From NCBI RefSeq assembly GCF_003730015.1, contig NZ_RJTU01000034.1, forward strand, positions 1 to 64,000: DNA of 64,000 nucleotides, given 5' to 3'. The translations under genes were made by a program, and so were the position numbers. Source of the stretch: Epilithonimonas hominis (GTDB lineage Bacteria > Bacteroidota > Bacteroidia > Flavobacteriales > Weeksellaceae). The stretch's first letter is position 1; every line of letters starts with the position of its first letter. A model generated the notes under the pieces. That model ran no database searches. It saw nothing but the letters and a program-made list of their open reading frames with translations, and was not told the origin of the DNA. Below are positions 54,533 to 62,600 of the stretch, piece by piece.

Positions 54533-54607
54533 ATTTATTATAATTGATAATTGATATTTGATAATCGATAATCATTTATCTATCATCATTCATCATTTAT
54601 ATTGATT
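54533..54607. repeat. Heptamer-phased repeat in the nuoC-nuoD gap
   Basis: Units such as TTGATAA, TTGATAT, TCGATAA, TCATTTA, TCATTCA and TCATTTA follow one another at 7-bp steps. Confidence 0.65.
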
Positions 54608-55102
54608 TTATCTTCCGAACATTGCATCATTCTTATCCGTCCTTGTTCCGTCTTCCAGTTTATATTCTTTCAGCATCGGATGATAACCAAGGTCTTCCAT
54701 ATTAAGGATTGGTCTCAGGTCAGGATGTCCTTTGAATTTGATGCCGTAGAAATCATAGGTTTCTCTTTCCATCCAGTTAGCTCCTGCGTACAAATCCACA
54801 ATAGAATCTACCTCGATGTTCTCTCTTGTCATAAACACCTTAAGTCGGATTCTGAAATTTGCCATCATATTATGAAGATGATAAATCACACCGATTTCTT
54901 TATCTTGCGTTTCAGGATAATGAATCCCACAAATGTCTGTTAGGAAATTGAATTCTAGTGTAGAATCTTTAAGATAATGAATCACTTTCTTGATGTCATC
55001 CTTCTTGATTTCCACCGTAAGCATTCCGTAAGGCTCAGAACTGGAAATCACAGAATCCGGGAATTCTCTTGTTAGCGCTTCTAATACAAATTCGTTCGTC
55101 AT
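54608..55102 (-). CDS. nuoC: NADH-quinone oxidoreductase subunit C
   Basis: A 164-residue subunit of the peripheral arm with the family block ANWMERETYDFYGIKFKGHPDL (about residues 107-128; ERETYDxYG). C-terminal LKEYKLEDGTRTDKND follows. Separate from nuoD, not fused. Confidence 0.95.
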   Translation of the reverse strand: MTNEFVLEALTREFPDSVISSSEPYGMLTVEIKKDDIKKVIHYLKDSTLEFNFLTDICGIHYPETQDKEIGVIYHLHNMMANFRIRLKVFMTRENIEVDSIVDLYAGANWMERETYDFYGIKFKGHPDLRPILNMEDLGYHPMLKEYKLEDGTRTDKNDAMFGR

Positions 55103-55137
55103 AATTAATTCAAAATTTAAAATCCCGAAATTAGATT

Positions 55138-55698
55138 TTAATAACTAATATCATAAGAGTCCAAGAGCGCACGATATTCTGGTGTGTCTCTTCTTCTGAT
55201 ACTTTCACTTTCCGCAAGTGCCTGTACCTGCATCACACCTTCGATGATTTGCTCTGGTCTTGGCGGGCATCCTGGCACGTAAACATCGACAGGTATGATT
55301 TTATCAATTCCCTGAAGAACCGAATATGTATCGAAAATCCCACCGCTCGAAGCGCAAGCACCAACAGCGACAACCCATTTTGGCTCAGCCATCTGGGTGT
55401 AAACTTCTTTCAAAACCGGACCTAATTTCTTAGATATAGTTCCGCAAACCATCAGCATATCTGCTTGTCTCGGTGAGAAAGAGTTTCTTTCCATTCCGAA
55501 TCTTGATGCATCGTAAGTCGGGTTTAGTGTCGCCATAAACTCGATACCACAGCAAGATGTAGCAAATGGTAATGGCCATAGCGAATATTTTCTTGCCATC
55601 CCGATGACGCTGCTCAGCTTAGTTGCAAAAAATCCTTCTCCTTCATAACCTTCCGGAGCAGGGGCGTCTGTAATTATTACTGGTTTTTTGTCTGACAT
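55138..55698 (-). CDS. nuoB: NADH-quinone oxidoreductase subunit B
   Basis: A 186-residue subunit with the terminal 4Fe-4S cluster N2 next to the quinone site. Cysteines: FATSCCGIEFMATLNP (about residues 47-62), VGACASSGGIFDTYS (about 117-131) and VPGCPPRPEQIIEG (about 147-160). Full length. Confidence 0.97.
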   Translation of the reverse strand: MSDKKPVIITDAPAPEGYEGEGFFATKLSSVIGMARKYSLWPLPFATSCCGIEFMATLNPTYDASRFGMERNSFSPRQADMLMVCGTISKKLGPVLKEVYTQMAEPKWVVAVGACASSGGIFDTYSVLQGIDKIIPVDVYVPGCPPRPEQIIEGVMQVQALAESESIRRRDTPEYRALLDSYDISY

Positions 55699-55778
55699 TT
55701 TCTTTAATTATAAATTATGAATGATTAGTGATAAATGATTTTCAGAAAAAATTAATCATTTACCATTAATAATTAATT
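55699..55778. repeat. Heptamer-phased repeat in the nuoA-nuoB gap
   Basis: Units TTTAATT, ATAAATT, ATGAATG, ATTAGTG, ATAAATG, then TTAATCA, TTTACCA, TTAATAA, TTAATTT at 7-bp steps. Confidence 0.65.
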
Positions 55779-56150
55779 TTATTTATCCCAATCCAAAGCG
55801 CCTCTTTTCCACACATAGAAAAACGCAACAAAGAAAATCGCTACGAAAGTCAGAACTGCTAAGAAGCCCTGCATCCCAAATTCTCTAAAATTAACAGCAT
55901 AAGGATAAAAAAATACGATTTCGATATCGAACAACACGAACAATACCGCTGTTAAGAAATATTTGATGGAAAATGGTGTTCTGGCATTTCCTTCTACAGG
56001 AATACCACATTCCCAGCTTGAGTTTTTTACAGAATTCCCTTTCTTCTGCTTAGGTCCCAAAAAATGAGCGCCTAATAAAGAGATAGCTACAAATCCAAGA
56101 CCGACTGCGGCCTGAATTAGTATAGGGATATAATTTTCAGGTAAATTCAT
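55779..56150 (-). CDS. nuoA: NADH-quinone oxidoreductase subunit A
   Basis: A 123-residue membrane subunit with three helices. The loop SSWECGIPVEGNARTPFSIKYFL (about residues 43-65) has the conserved YECG-like motif WECG with its cysteine, and the acidic FDIEIVFFYPYAVNF (about 74-88) is present. First gene of the operon; a TACTTTTG box lies 21 bp upstream. Confidence 0.96.
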   Translation of the reverse strand: MNLPENYIPILIQAAVGLGFVAISLLGAHFLGPKQKKGNSVKNSSWECGIPVEGNARTPFSIKYFLTAVLFVLFDIEIVFFYPYAVNFREFGMQGFLAVLTFVAIFFVAFFYVWKRGALDWDK

Positions 56151-56170
56151 AAAGTCTAAATTTAACTATG

Positions 56171-56178
56171 CAAAAGTA
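56171..56178 (-). promoter_or_regulatory. Promoter -7 box of the nuo operon
   Basis: Minus-strand TACTTTTG, exact TAnnTTTG match, about 20 bp before the nuoA start. Confidence 0.6.
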
Positions 56179-56269
56179 CTAAATAAAGATTTAATATATT
56201 AAATTATTCACCTGCTCAAAAGACAAGAAAAGTCTCTTTTAATAAATTTAGAATAATTATAAATAAGCT

Positions 56270-56455
56270 TTATTTGTCTTTTTTGCCCATCTTTCTCAGT
56301 ACTAGGTAGGCAATGTATGCAATATAAAGAAATAAGATGCTGGCAAACAGTATGTTGATTAAGGTGTCTGTTTTTGCGTTTTTCACGGGTTCCAAGAAAT
56401 TGTAAAGAACAAATGCTAAAATCAGTACACCGTAAATGATAAGTTGTTTTTTCAA
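56270..56455 (-). CDS. Small two-helix membrane protein
   Basis: A 61-residue protein with two transmembrane helices (about residues 4-20 and 32-53) and a basic end RKMGKKDK. Not recognised. It lies upstream of the nuo operon on the same strand, apart from nuoA by 119 bp containing the nuo promoter box. Confidence 0.6.
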   Translation of the reverse strand: MKKQLIIYGVLILAFVLYNFLEPVKNAKTDTLINILFASILFLYIAYIAYLVLRKMGKKDK

Positions 56456-56522
56456 ATTCTTAATTTTTTAAAAGTTTGAGATGCGAATCAATGTAATAAT
56501 GTTAAACGGTTGTTTGATTTTA

Positions 56523-57653
56523 TTAAGCTTTGATTTCTAGAGAGTATGTTCTTCTTCTTTTGTGGTTCACTGGATTGTAATCCTGCCAGAGCACCTGTAC
56601 ATTCTTATTTTCTTCCAGTTCTGGATTGGTTTCCAAAAACTTGATTCCTTTATCTTTAAGATTCATCTCGATCGCTTTGAAAATTATGGAAGTAACGCCA
56701 CGTCTCTGATATTCCGGATGTATTCCTATTAAATAAAAGTTTGCTCTATCGTTTTTCTTCCCCGCCTGTAAAAAATGCCACCAGGCAAAAGGAAAAAGCT
56801 TACCCTTGGCTTTTTGAAGCGCTTTTGAATAAGAAGGCATTGTGATTGCAAATGCGACAAGCTGATTATTTTCATCTGCTACACACGTGATGTAATCTTT
56901 ATCTATAAAACCAAAATATTTTTCCTTATAAGTTTTGATTTGTTCGTCGGAAATAGGCGTGTATGTTGATAGGTGTTTATAGGTCTCATCCAGAAGTTTG
57001 AACATGGGTTCAACGTAAGGTAATATTTCCTTTTTATTATTGAATTTTAATGTTTTCAGTTTATATTTTTGAGCAATGAGACTGCTGAATTTTTCTACTT
57101 TTTCAGGTAATTTGTCTGGAAATTGAAGTTCAAACTCTACCCATTCTTTTTCTTTCACAAGTCCTAGATTTTCTAGATGTTTTGGATAGTAGGCATCATT
57201 ATAAAGTCCAATCATCGTTGCGAGTTTGTCAAAACCCATCGTAAGCATTCCGGCTTTATCAAGATTTGTGAAACCCATTGGGCCTTCAATTTTTTCAATG
57301 TGATGCGCTCTTGCAAATTTTATTGCTTCTTCAATTAAAGCTTTGGAGACTGCTTCGTCGTCTATAAAATCTAACCAGCCAAAACGAACTTTTTTGATTC
57401 CTAATTCATTTTCTTCTTTATGATTAATGATAACAGCAATTCTACCAACGATTTTAGTATTTTTATATGCCAGAAACTGTTTGGCTTCTGAATAGGATAA
57501 TGCCGGATTCTCTTCTTTTTTCCAAATGTTCTTTTCTTCGTTTATTAACGGTGGAACATAATTCGGATTATTCCGGTACAATTCCATTGGGAACTTGATG
57601 AACTTTATTAAGTCTTTTTCGTTAAGAACTTGCTTTATGATTACATTTTCCAT
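56523..57653 (-). CDS. GNAT-like acetyltransferase-fold protein
   Basis: A 376-residue protein. The C-terminal part has the acetyl-CoA loop FYLIGIHPEYQRRGVTSIIFKAIEMNLKDKG (core of about residues 308-338; the QRRG motif), typical of GNAT. The N-terminal half (FPMELYRNNPNYVPPLINEEKN, and EGPMGFTNLDKAGMLTMGFD) is a family feature seen in Bacteroidota proteins sometimes labelled GTP cyclohydrolase without basis. Substrate unknown. The Met at 57653 is preferred over one five codons upstream, because a consensus promoter lies 21 bp before it. Confidence 0.8.
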   Translation of the reverse strand: MENVIIKQVLNEKDLIKFIKFPMELYRNNPNYVPPLINEEKNIWKKEENPALSYSEAKQFLAYKNTKIVGRIAVIINHKEENELGIKKVRFGWLDFIDDEAVSKALIEEAIKFARAHHIEKIEGPMGFTNLDKAGMLTMGFDKLATMIGLYNDAYYPKHLENLGLVKEKEWVEFELQFPDKLPEKVEKFSSLIAQKYKLKTLKFNNKKEILPYVEPMFKLLDETYKHLSTYTPISDEQIKTYKEKYFGFIDKDYITCVADENNQLVAFAITMPSYSKALQKAKGKLFPFAWWHFLQAGKKNDRANFYLIGIHPEYQRRGVTSIIFKAIEMNLKDKGIKFLETNPELEENKNVQVLWQDYNPVNHKRRRTYSLEIKA

Positions 57654-57673
57654 ATTCTTGCGTATCAAGAGAA

Positions 57674-57703
57674 CAAAGATAGCTTTTAGCTTAAAAAAAG
57701 CAA
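57674..57703 (-). promoter_or_regulatory. Consensus promoter of the GNAT-like gene
   Basis: On the minus strand TTG (57703-57701), 19-bp spacer, TATCTTTG (57681-57674): an exact match to the Bacteroidota consensus, 21 bp before the start. Confidence 0.85.
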
Positions 57704-57756
57704 TACTTTGGCATACTTTTTACAGCTAAATCAACAAAACACATTAAATAAAAAAT

Positions 57757-58440
57757 ATGTATTATCTTATCATCGGAGCCGTTTTTTTAATAAGCATGTT
57801 TGTGCAAAGTAGGCTTCGTTCTAAATTCGAATTTTATTCTAAAGTTCATCTGCGAAACGGAATGTCTGGGAAAGAAGTGGCAGAAAAAATGCTGAGAGAC
57901 AACGGAATCAATGATGTACAAGTCATTTCAGTACCAGGACAATTAACCGATCATTATAATCCTGAAAACAAAACAGTCAATCTTTCTGAAGCGGTTTATA
58001 TGCAGAGAAATGCAGCTGCGGCAGCTGTTGCAGCGCACGAATGCGGACACGCTGTTCAACATGCTGTTGGTTACTCAATGCTTCAGTTCAGGTCAAAGAT
58101 GGTTCCGGTGGTGAACATCAGCTCCAGGTTATTGCAATTCGTCCTGATGGGAGGTATTTTAGTAATGGCAATGAGCGGAAATAAAACAATTCTAGCAGTA
58201 GGCGTTGTTCTTTTTGCAATCACAACTTTATTTGCGTTCATAACGCTTCCGGTGGAATATGATGCCAGCAATCGTGCCTTAAAATGGCTAAAATCTACAG
58301 GTACGGTAACAGCCGAAGAATATGAGGGTGCAGAAGATTCACTCAAATGGGCTGCAAGAACTTATGTCGTAGCAGCGCTGGGATCTTTGGCTCAGCTTAT
58401 TTATTTCGCATCTTTGCTATCAGGGAACAGAAGGGAATAA
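57757..58440 (+). CDS. Membrane zinc metallopeptidase, YugP type
   Basis: A 227-residue inner-membrane protein. The zinc motif is AAHECGHAVQHAVGYSML (HExxH, about residues 92-96), preceded by NLSEAVYMQRNAAAAAVAAHE. Three or four hydrophobic helices (residues 2-16, 124-142, 147-168, 205-222). The family (DUF/Peptidase YugP) is proposed to cleave membrane or periplasmic substrates; not established. Diverges from the GNAT-like gene. Confidence 0.88.
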   Translation: MYYLIIGAVFLISMFVQSRLRSKFEFYSKVHLRNGMSGKEVAEKMLRDNGINDVQVISVPGQLTDHYNPENKTVNLSEAVYMQRNAAAAAVAAHECGHAVQHAVGYSMLQFRSKMVPVVNISSRLLQFVLMGGILVMAMSGNKTILAVGVVLFAITTLFAFITLPVEYDASNRALKWLKSTGTVTAEEYEGAEDSLKWAARTYVVAALGSLAQLIYFASLLSGNRRE

Positions 58441-58443
58441 AAG

Positions 58444-59040
58444 TTATGAAAATTTAAATTCCAAAAGCATCTCGGACAATTCGTCTGAGATGCTTTCTTT
58501 TTTAGCCATTTTGACATTGGCTCTAATGATGCATATTTCATGTGCGTCAAAATCCAGAATGTTTGCATCGTATCGATTAAGGATTGTGAATATTTGATTT
58601 TGCTGCGAAAACCTAAATCGTATTTCAATTTCGGATTCCAGCTCTTTGGTGATTATTTGCGCCTGCTCAAGGGTAAGTTTTGCAGATTCTTTATATGTTT
58701 TCACCAATCCGCCAACACCTAATTTCGTTCCACCATAGTAGCGTATGACTACAACCAGCACATTTGTAATCTGATGTGCGAGCAATTGGTTATAAATTGG
58801 TAGTCCCGCACTTCCGGATGGTTCGCCATCATCATTAGCCCGATAATTCTCTCCATTGATTCCTATGCGGAATGCATAGCAATGATGGGTGGCTTTTGGA
58901 TGTTGCTCGTAAAGATGATTTAACTTTTCTTTGGCATCAGCATCGGAATTAACTGGATAAGCAAAGCCTATGAACTTGCTACCTTTTTCTTTTAGCAAGA
59001 CATTCTCTACATTTTCTTTAATGGTTTGGAATTCAAACAT
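58444..59040 (-). CDS. YigZ/IMPACT family protein
   Basis: A 198-residue protein with the UPF0029/IMPACT core: KGSKFIGFAYPV, PKATHHCYAFRIG (about residues 49-61), YRANDDGEPSGSAGLPIYNQL (about 67-87; core only) and VVVVIRYYGGTKLGVGGLVKTY (about 95-116). The C-terminal ferredoxin-like domain follows. Bacterial members are linked to translation or amino-acid starvation by homology, but without firm function. Convergent with the YugP gene by 3 bp. Confidence 0.88.
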   Translation of the reverse strand: MFEFQTIKENVENVLLKEKGSKFIGFAYPVNSDADAKEKLNHLYEQHPKATHHCYAFRIGINGENYRANDDGEPSGSAGLPIYNQLLAHQITNVLVVVIRYYGGTKLGVGGLVKTYKESAKLTLEQAQIITKELESEIEIRFRFSQQNQIFTILNRYDANILDFDAHEICIIRANVKMAKKESISDELSEMLLEFKFS

Positions 59041-59185
59041 TCTTCAAAAATAGAAATTCCCGATTTAAATTTCAAATCTGAAAATTCTTTTTTTTCATTG
59101 ATAAGTCAATCCAATTTTAAATGATTTGGAATATTGTCAAAAAAAAAAATGAAAGAAAATAAAATCCCAACAATTAATTTTTGTG

Positions 59186-59193
59186 TAATTTTG
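59186..59193 (+). promoter_or_regulatory. Promoter -7 box for the second KAS III gene
   Basis: TAATTTTG, exact TAnnTTTG match, 22 bp before the start at 59216. Confidence 0.5.
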
Positions 59194-59215
59194 CATTTCA
59201 AATTTTTTAATATCA

Positions 59216-60295
59216 ATGCCTAATACAATAATCATTGGCTCCGGAAGTTATGTTCCGGAAAACGTTATAGACGGCTCTCATTTTGCTGATGCTGTGTTCT
59301 ATGATGATAATAATCAGCTGATTGAAAAGCCTACTGAGGAAATCATTCAGAAATTTGTGGACATCACTGAAATAGAGCATAGAAGGTATGCCAATCCTGA
59401 AGATTTTAATTCTGATCTGGCGCACAGAGCGTCATTAGAAGCTATCGAAGATGCAGGCATTGATAAAGAAGAAATTGATTATATTATTTTTGCTACCAAT
59501 TTTGGTGAAGTGGGTGTAAACGGAATCCCGAATTTCATGCCATCTCTTTCCGCCAGGCTAAAAGGTAAACTCGGCATCAAAAGAAGAGATTGTATCAATT
59601 ACGATATGATTTTCGGCTGTCCGGGTTGGGTAGAAGGTCTTATTCTAGCTGATACGATGATCAAAGCAGGCAAAGCAAAAACTGTTTTGGTTGTAGGCGG
59701 TGAAACACTGAGCAGAGTTACCGATCCTTATGACAGAAATAAAATGATTTTTGCAGATGGAGCTGGAGCTGTTGTTGTTACTGCGACTGAAGATTCAAAA
59801 GTGGGAGTTTTGGCAGATAATACACTGTGTGATAATGGTGAAGAATTATGCTATCTGGAAAACGGGCCTTCTCTGAACCTTGAGCACAATCAGTCTCAGT
59901 TATTTATCAGGATGAGAGGTCGTAAAATCTATGAATATGCTCTAAAAAATGTTCCAGATGCTATAAAAGCGACTATTGACAAAGCAGGGTTGGATATTTC
60001 AGATATCCATAAAATCCTGATTCATCAGGCTAATGCAAAAATGGACTATGCTATGATTGGCAGACTATTTAAGTTGTACGGAAAAAAAGATTACGATCAC
60101 GCAATTTCTCCGATGACGATTCAACAGTTTGGCAATTCGTCGGTGGCTACAGTTCCCACTTTATTTGATTTAATCAGAAAAGGAAAAATGGAAGGACAAT
60201 CTTTTGCACCGGGTTCGCATATTTTGTTTACATCTGTTGGTGCTGGAATGAACATCAATTGTGTAGTTTACAAGTTTCCTGAGGGAAAAATATAA
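59216..60295 (+). CDS. KAS III-like condensing enzyme, divergent
   Basis: A 359-residue thiolase-fold protein. The active-site cysteine is C135 in FGCPGW (not the usual ACSGF), with His in LIHQANAKMD (about residue 270) and Asn in QFGNSSVAT (about 305). It differs widely from the enzyme at 7781. The HRRYANPEDFNSDLAHRAS opening is characteristic of a KAS III subgroup used in special acyl or polyketide routes, but no acyl-carrier gene is adjacent. Substrate unknown; housekeeping FabH is less likely than the gene at 7781. Confidence 0.8.
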   Translation: MPNTIIIGSGSYVPENVIDGSHFADAVFYDDNNQLIEKPTEEIIQKFVDITEIEHRRYANPEDFNSDLAHRASLEAIEDAGIDKEEIDYIIFATNFGEVGVNGIPNFMPSLSARLKGKLGIKRRDCINYDMIFGCPGWVEGLILADTMIKAGKAKTVLVVGGETLSRVTDPYDRNKMIFADGAGAVVVTATEDSKVGVLADNTLCDNGEELCYLENGPSLNLEHNQSQLFIRMRGRKIYEYALKNVPDAIKATIDKAGLDISDIHKILIHQANAKMDYAMIGRLFKLYGKKDYDHAISPMTIQQFGNSSVATVPTLFDLIRKGKMEGQSFAPGSHILFTSVGAGMNINCVVYKFPEGKI

Positions 60296-60378
60296 TCAAC
60301 ATAAAGTAAAAACAAATCACAAACGTTTATAGTACAAAAGGAATAAGTTAATTGTTCCTTTTGTTTTTTTATAATATT

Positions 60379-61584
60379 ATGCAAAAGACTGTTATATTTC
60401 TACTTGCCCTATTTTTAATTCTGGAAATCTATGTTTATCAAGCTTTTAAAACTGTTTATAATAGCCAAAATGGAAAGCTGCTATATTGGATTCCTACAAT
60501 TTTAGTGTATGGATTTTTGTTTTATTCCATTTTCACCTATGACAGAGGTTCTCATAAGTATCTCAGTTTTCAGGTGGTATTTTCAGTTATTCTGATATTT
60601 GTCTTGCCGAAATTACTGATTGCCATCTTTCTTTTGATAGAAGATATAATCAGGCTTCTTAACTTTGGTTACAACTATGTAGCGACAGATAATCACGTTT
60701 ATCCGTCAAGGAGGAAGTTTATAAGTTTGGTTGGCCTAGGTTCGGGAGCGGTTTTAGCTGGTTTTGTTCTTGATGGAATTATTTTCGGGAAATACCGTCA
60801 CAAAGCACGAATTGTTAGACTTAAATTGAAAAATCTACCATCTACCTTCAAAGGTTATAAAATCGTTCAGATTTCGGATGTTCACAGCGGAAGTTTTCAG
60901 AATCCTAAAAACCTGCAACACGCTATTGATTTGATTAATAAGCAGAATGCGGATCTAGTATTGTTTACAGGTGATATGGTGAATAATTATGCCGACGAAT
61001 TTGTTCCGTTTATCGATCTGTTTTCTCAAATCAAAGGAAAAGATGGAAAGTTCGCTGTTCTTGGCAACCACGATTATGGAGAATATGGCGTCTGGAAAAA
61101 CATTGATGAAAGAAAGAATAACATTCCGAAACTTATTGAAAATGAAAAAAAAGCAGGATTCGAAATGCTTCGGAATGAACATAGAATCATAGAAAGAAAC
61201 GGAGAAAAATTATATATTCTAGGAGTAGAAAATTGGGGGATTCCGCCATTTCCACAATTTGGAGATCTGAACAAGGCTTCTGAAGGAGTTCCCGCTGAAG
61301 CTTGCAAGATTCTGATGTCGCACGATCCTTCCCATTTTGATGCTGTGGTTAAAAAACACCCAGTAGATGTACAACTAACGCTTTCCGGACACACGCACGG
61401 TATGCAATTCGGGATTGATTTGAAAAATTTTAGGTGGTCTCCCGTAAAGTTTAAGTATCCAAAATGGGCAGATTTGTACCAAACCGGTGATAAATATCTA
61501 TATGTAAATCGTGGTTTTGGTGTGATTGGATACCCTGGTAGAGTGGGCGTATTGCCTGAGATTACAGTTTTTGAATTGAGTTAA
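60379..61584 (+). CDS. Membrane-anchored metallophosphoesterase
   Basis: A 401-residue protein with about four N-terminal hydrophobic helices (residues 3-22, 35-52, 62-92, 113-130) and then a calcineurin-like phosphoesterase. Motifs: QISDVHSGSF (about 162-171), FTGDMVNNY (about 191-199), LGNHDYGEY (about 222-230), SHDPSHF and SGHTHGMQFG (about 335-344). Family members (YkuE-like) hydrolyse phosphomonoesters or UDP-lipids. The frame opens nine codons upstream, with TTG, but the Met at 60379 starts the first helix. Confidence 0.87.
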   Translation: MQKTVIFLLALFLILEIYVYQAFKTVYNSQNGKLLYWIPTILVYGFLFYSIFTYDRGSHKYLSFQVVFSVILIFVLPKLLIAIFLLIEDIIRLLNFGYNYVATDNHVYPSRRKFISLVGLGSGAVLAGFVLDGIIFGKYRHKARIVRLKLKNLPSTFKGYKIVQISDVHSGSFQNPKNLQHAIDLINKQNADLVLFTGDMVNNYADEFVPFIDLFSQIKGKDGKFAVLGNHDYGEYGVWKNIDERKNNIPKLIENEKKAGFEMLRNEHRIIERNGEKLYILGVENWGIPPFPQFGDLNKASEGVPAEACKILMSHDPSHFDAVVKKHPVDVQLTLSGHTHGMQFGIDLKNFRWSPVKFKYPKWADLYQTGDKYLYVNRGFGVIGYPGRVGVLPEITVFELS

Positions 61585-61608
61585 AACAAAATTTTTTTGA
61601 TATAAGAC

Positions 61609-61646
61609 AAAGCCTGTTTATCGTATGAATGATAACAGGCTTTTTA
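61609..61646 (+). terminator. Intrinsic terminator of the phosphoesterase gene
   Basis: AAAGCCTGTTTATC / GATAACAGGCTTTTT stem with one bulge and a T-run. The stretch between it and 61765 shows nothing else. Confidence 0.8.
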
Positions 61647-61764
61647 GATAGTTTCACTGCAGTCTCATACGCTTTTGTAGATCTAAACTACTTAATAATG
61701 ATTATTGATTGTGTAAAAATAGGTCTATTTATATGCGAAATATTTAATTTGAAAAGTCTCGGTA

Positions 61765-62517
61765 TCAAAATAAATAATCCTTCATTCTGGCGACCGCTAT
61801 CTCATTCTCATCAATGAATTGAAAAAGCTGCTCAAGACGGTCTTCGAATTTTCTCCCGTTATTAATCTTTTTGTAGAAAGGTAATCTAAAAGGTGATTCG
61901 GAAGAGCTGAAGAGTTGCCACGCATTGGCATAGATCATCACATAATCATTATTCTTTAGACTTTCTAAAAGCATGTTTTCGTAATACTTCATCGGGGTAA
62001 CTTGTAAAACATAATCATTAAACGGAAGCTGTGAGTATGGAGACTGGCTTTCCGGGATTACGTTCACATCATTTTCGATATGGAGATACGTTCTTGACGT
62101 TAGTTTTCTCCACAGGAAATTAATGCTGGATTCATCAATTTCCGAAACGTATTTGAACTCCATTTTTTGTATTTCCTGATAAGAAAATTGATGCTGTTTT
62201 TGTCTAAGTCCACGAATGGGTTTATCAAGAATATCCTCAATATTTTGCTTTGTTATTTCTGTAAAATCTACGGTAGAATTGATATTGTAAAGTGCAATTT
62301 CGTGACCGTTAAATGATATTTTCTTCAGCAACTTTTCAAGTCTCTCTGCAATAGAAATTTCAATAAAGAAAGTAGCCTGAAATTCGTGAAGTTCTAACAA
62401 GAGTAGTAGTACTTCAGCTTTTTCTTCTATAGCTTTTATCAATGAATTTTGATTGTGCTTTTGGTTTAAAACAACACCGTTTTCATAGATATTTACATTG
62501 AAAGTTAATAAAACCAC
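61765..62517 (-). CDS. Polysaccharide deacetylase-like protein, apparently degenerate
   Basis: A 250-residue protein. FFIEISIAERLEKLLKKISFNGHEIALYN (about residues 50-78; core only) is the helix-GHEI segment of the NodB polysaccharide deacetylase fold. The first motif, normally TFDxD near the N-terminus, is TFNVNIYENG here, so the catalytic aspartates appear replaced. RGLRQKQHQFSYQEIQKM (about 101-118) is the place of the RxPxG region. No signal peptide. It may be non-catalytic. Lies 83 bp after the epimerase gene on the same strand. Confidence 0.6.
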   Translation of the reverse strand: MVLLTFNVNIYENGVVLNQKHNQNSLIKAIEEKAEVLLLLLELHEFQATFFIEISIAERLEKLLKKISFNGHEIALYNINSTVDFTEITKQNIEDILDKPIRGLRQKQHQFSYQEIQKMEFKYVSEIDESSINFLWRKLTSRTYLHIENDVNVIPESQSPYSQLPFNDYVLQVTPMKYYENMLLESLKNNDYVMIYANAWQLFSSSESPFRLPFYKKINNGRKFEDRLEQLFQFIDENEIAVARMKDYLF

Positions 62518-62600
62518 TTGAACTTTATTTTATATAATATTTGTAACTTTTTATAAATCAGTTGTTAAAAAGTAAAGTATCTAAATTGATAATTTAACTA

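Noticed and set aside
61629-61817. 62-residue plus-strand frame after the phosphoesterase gene
   Set aside because: It starts inside the terminator and overlaps the opposite gene; no family.
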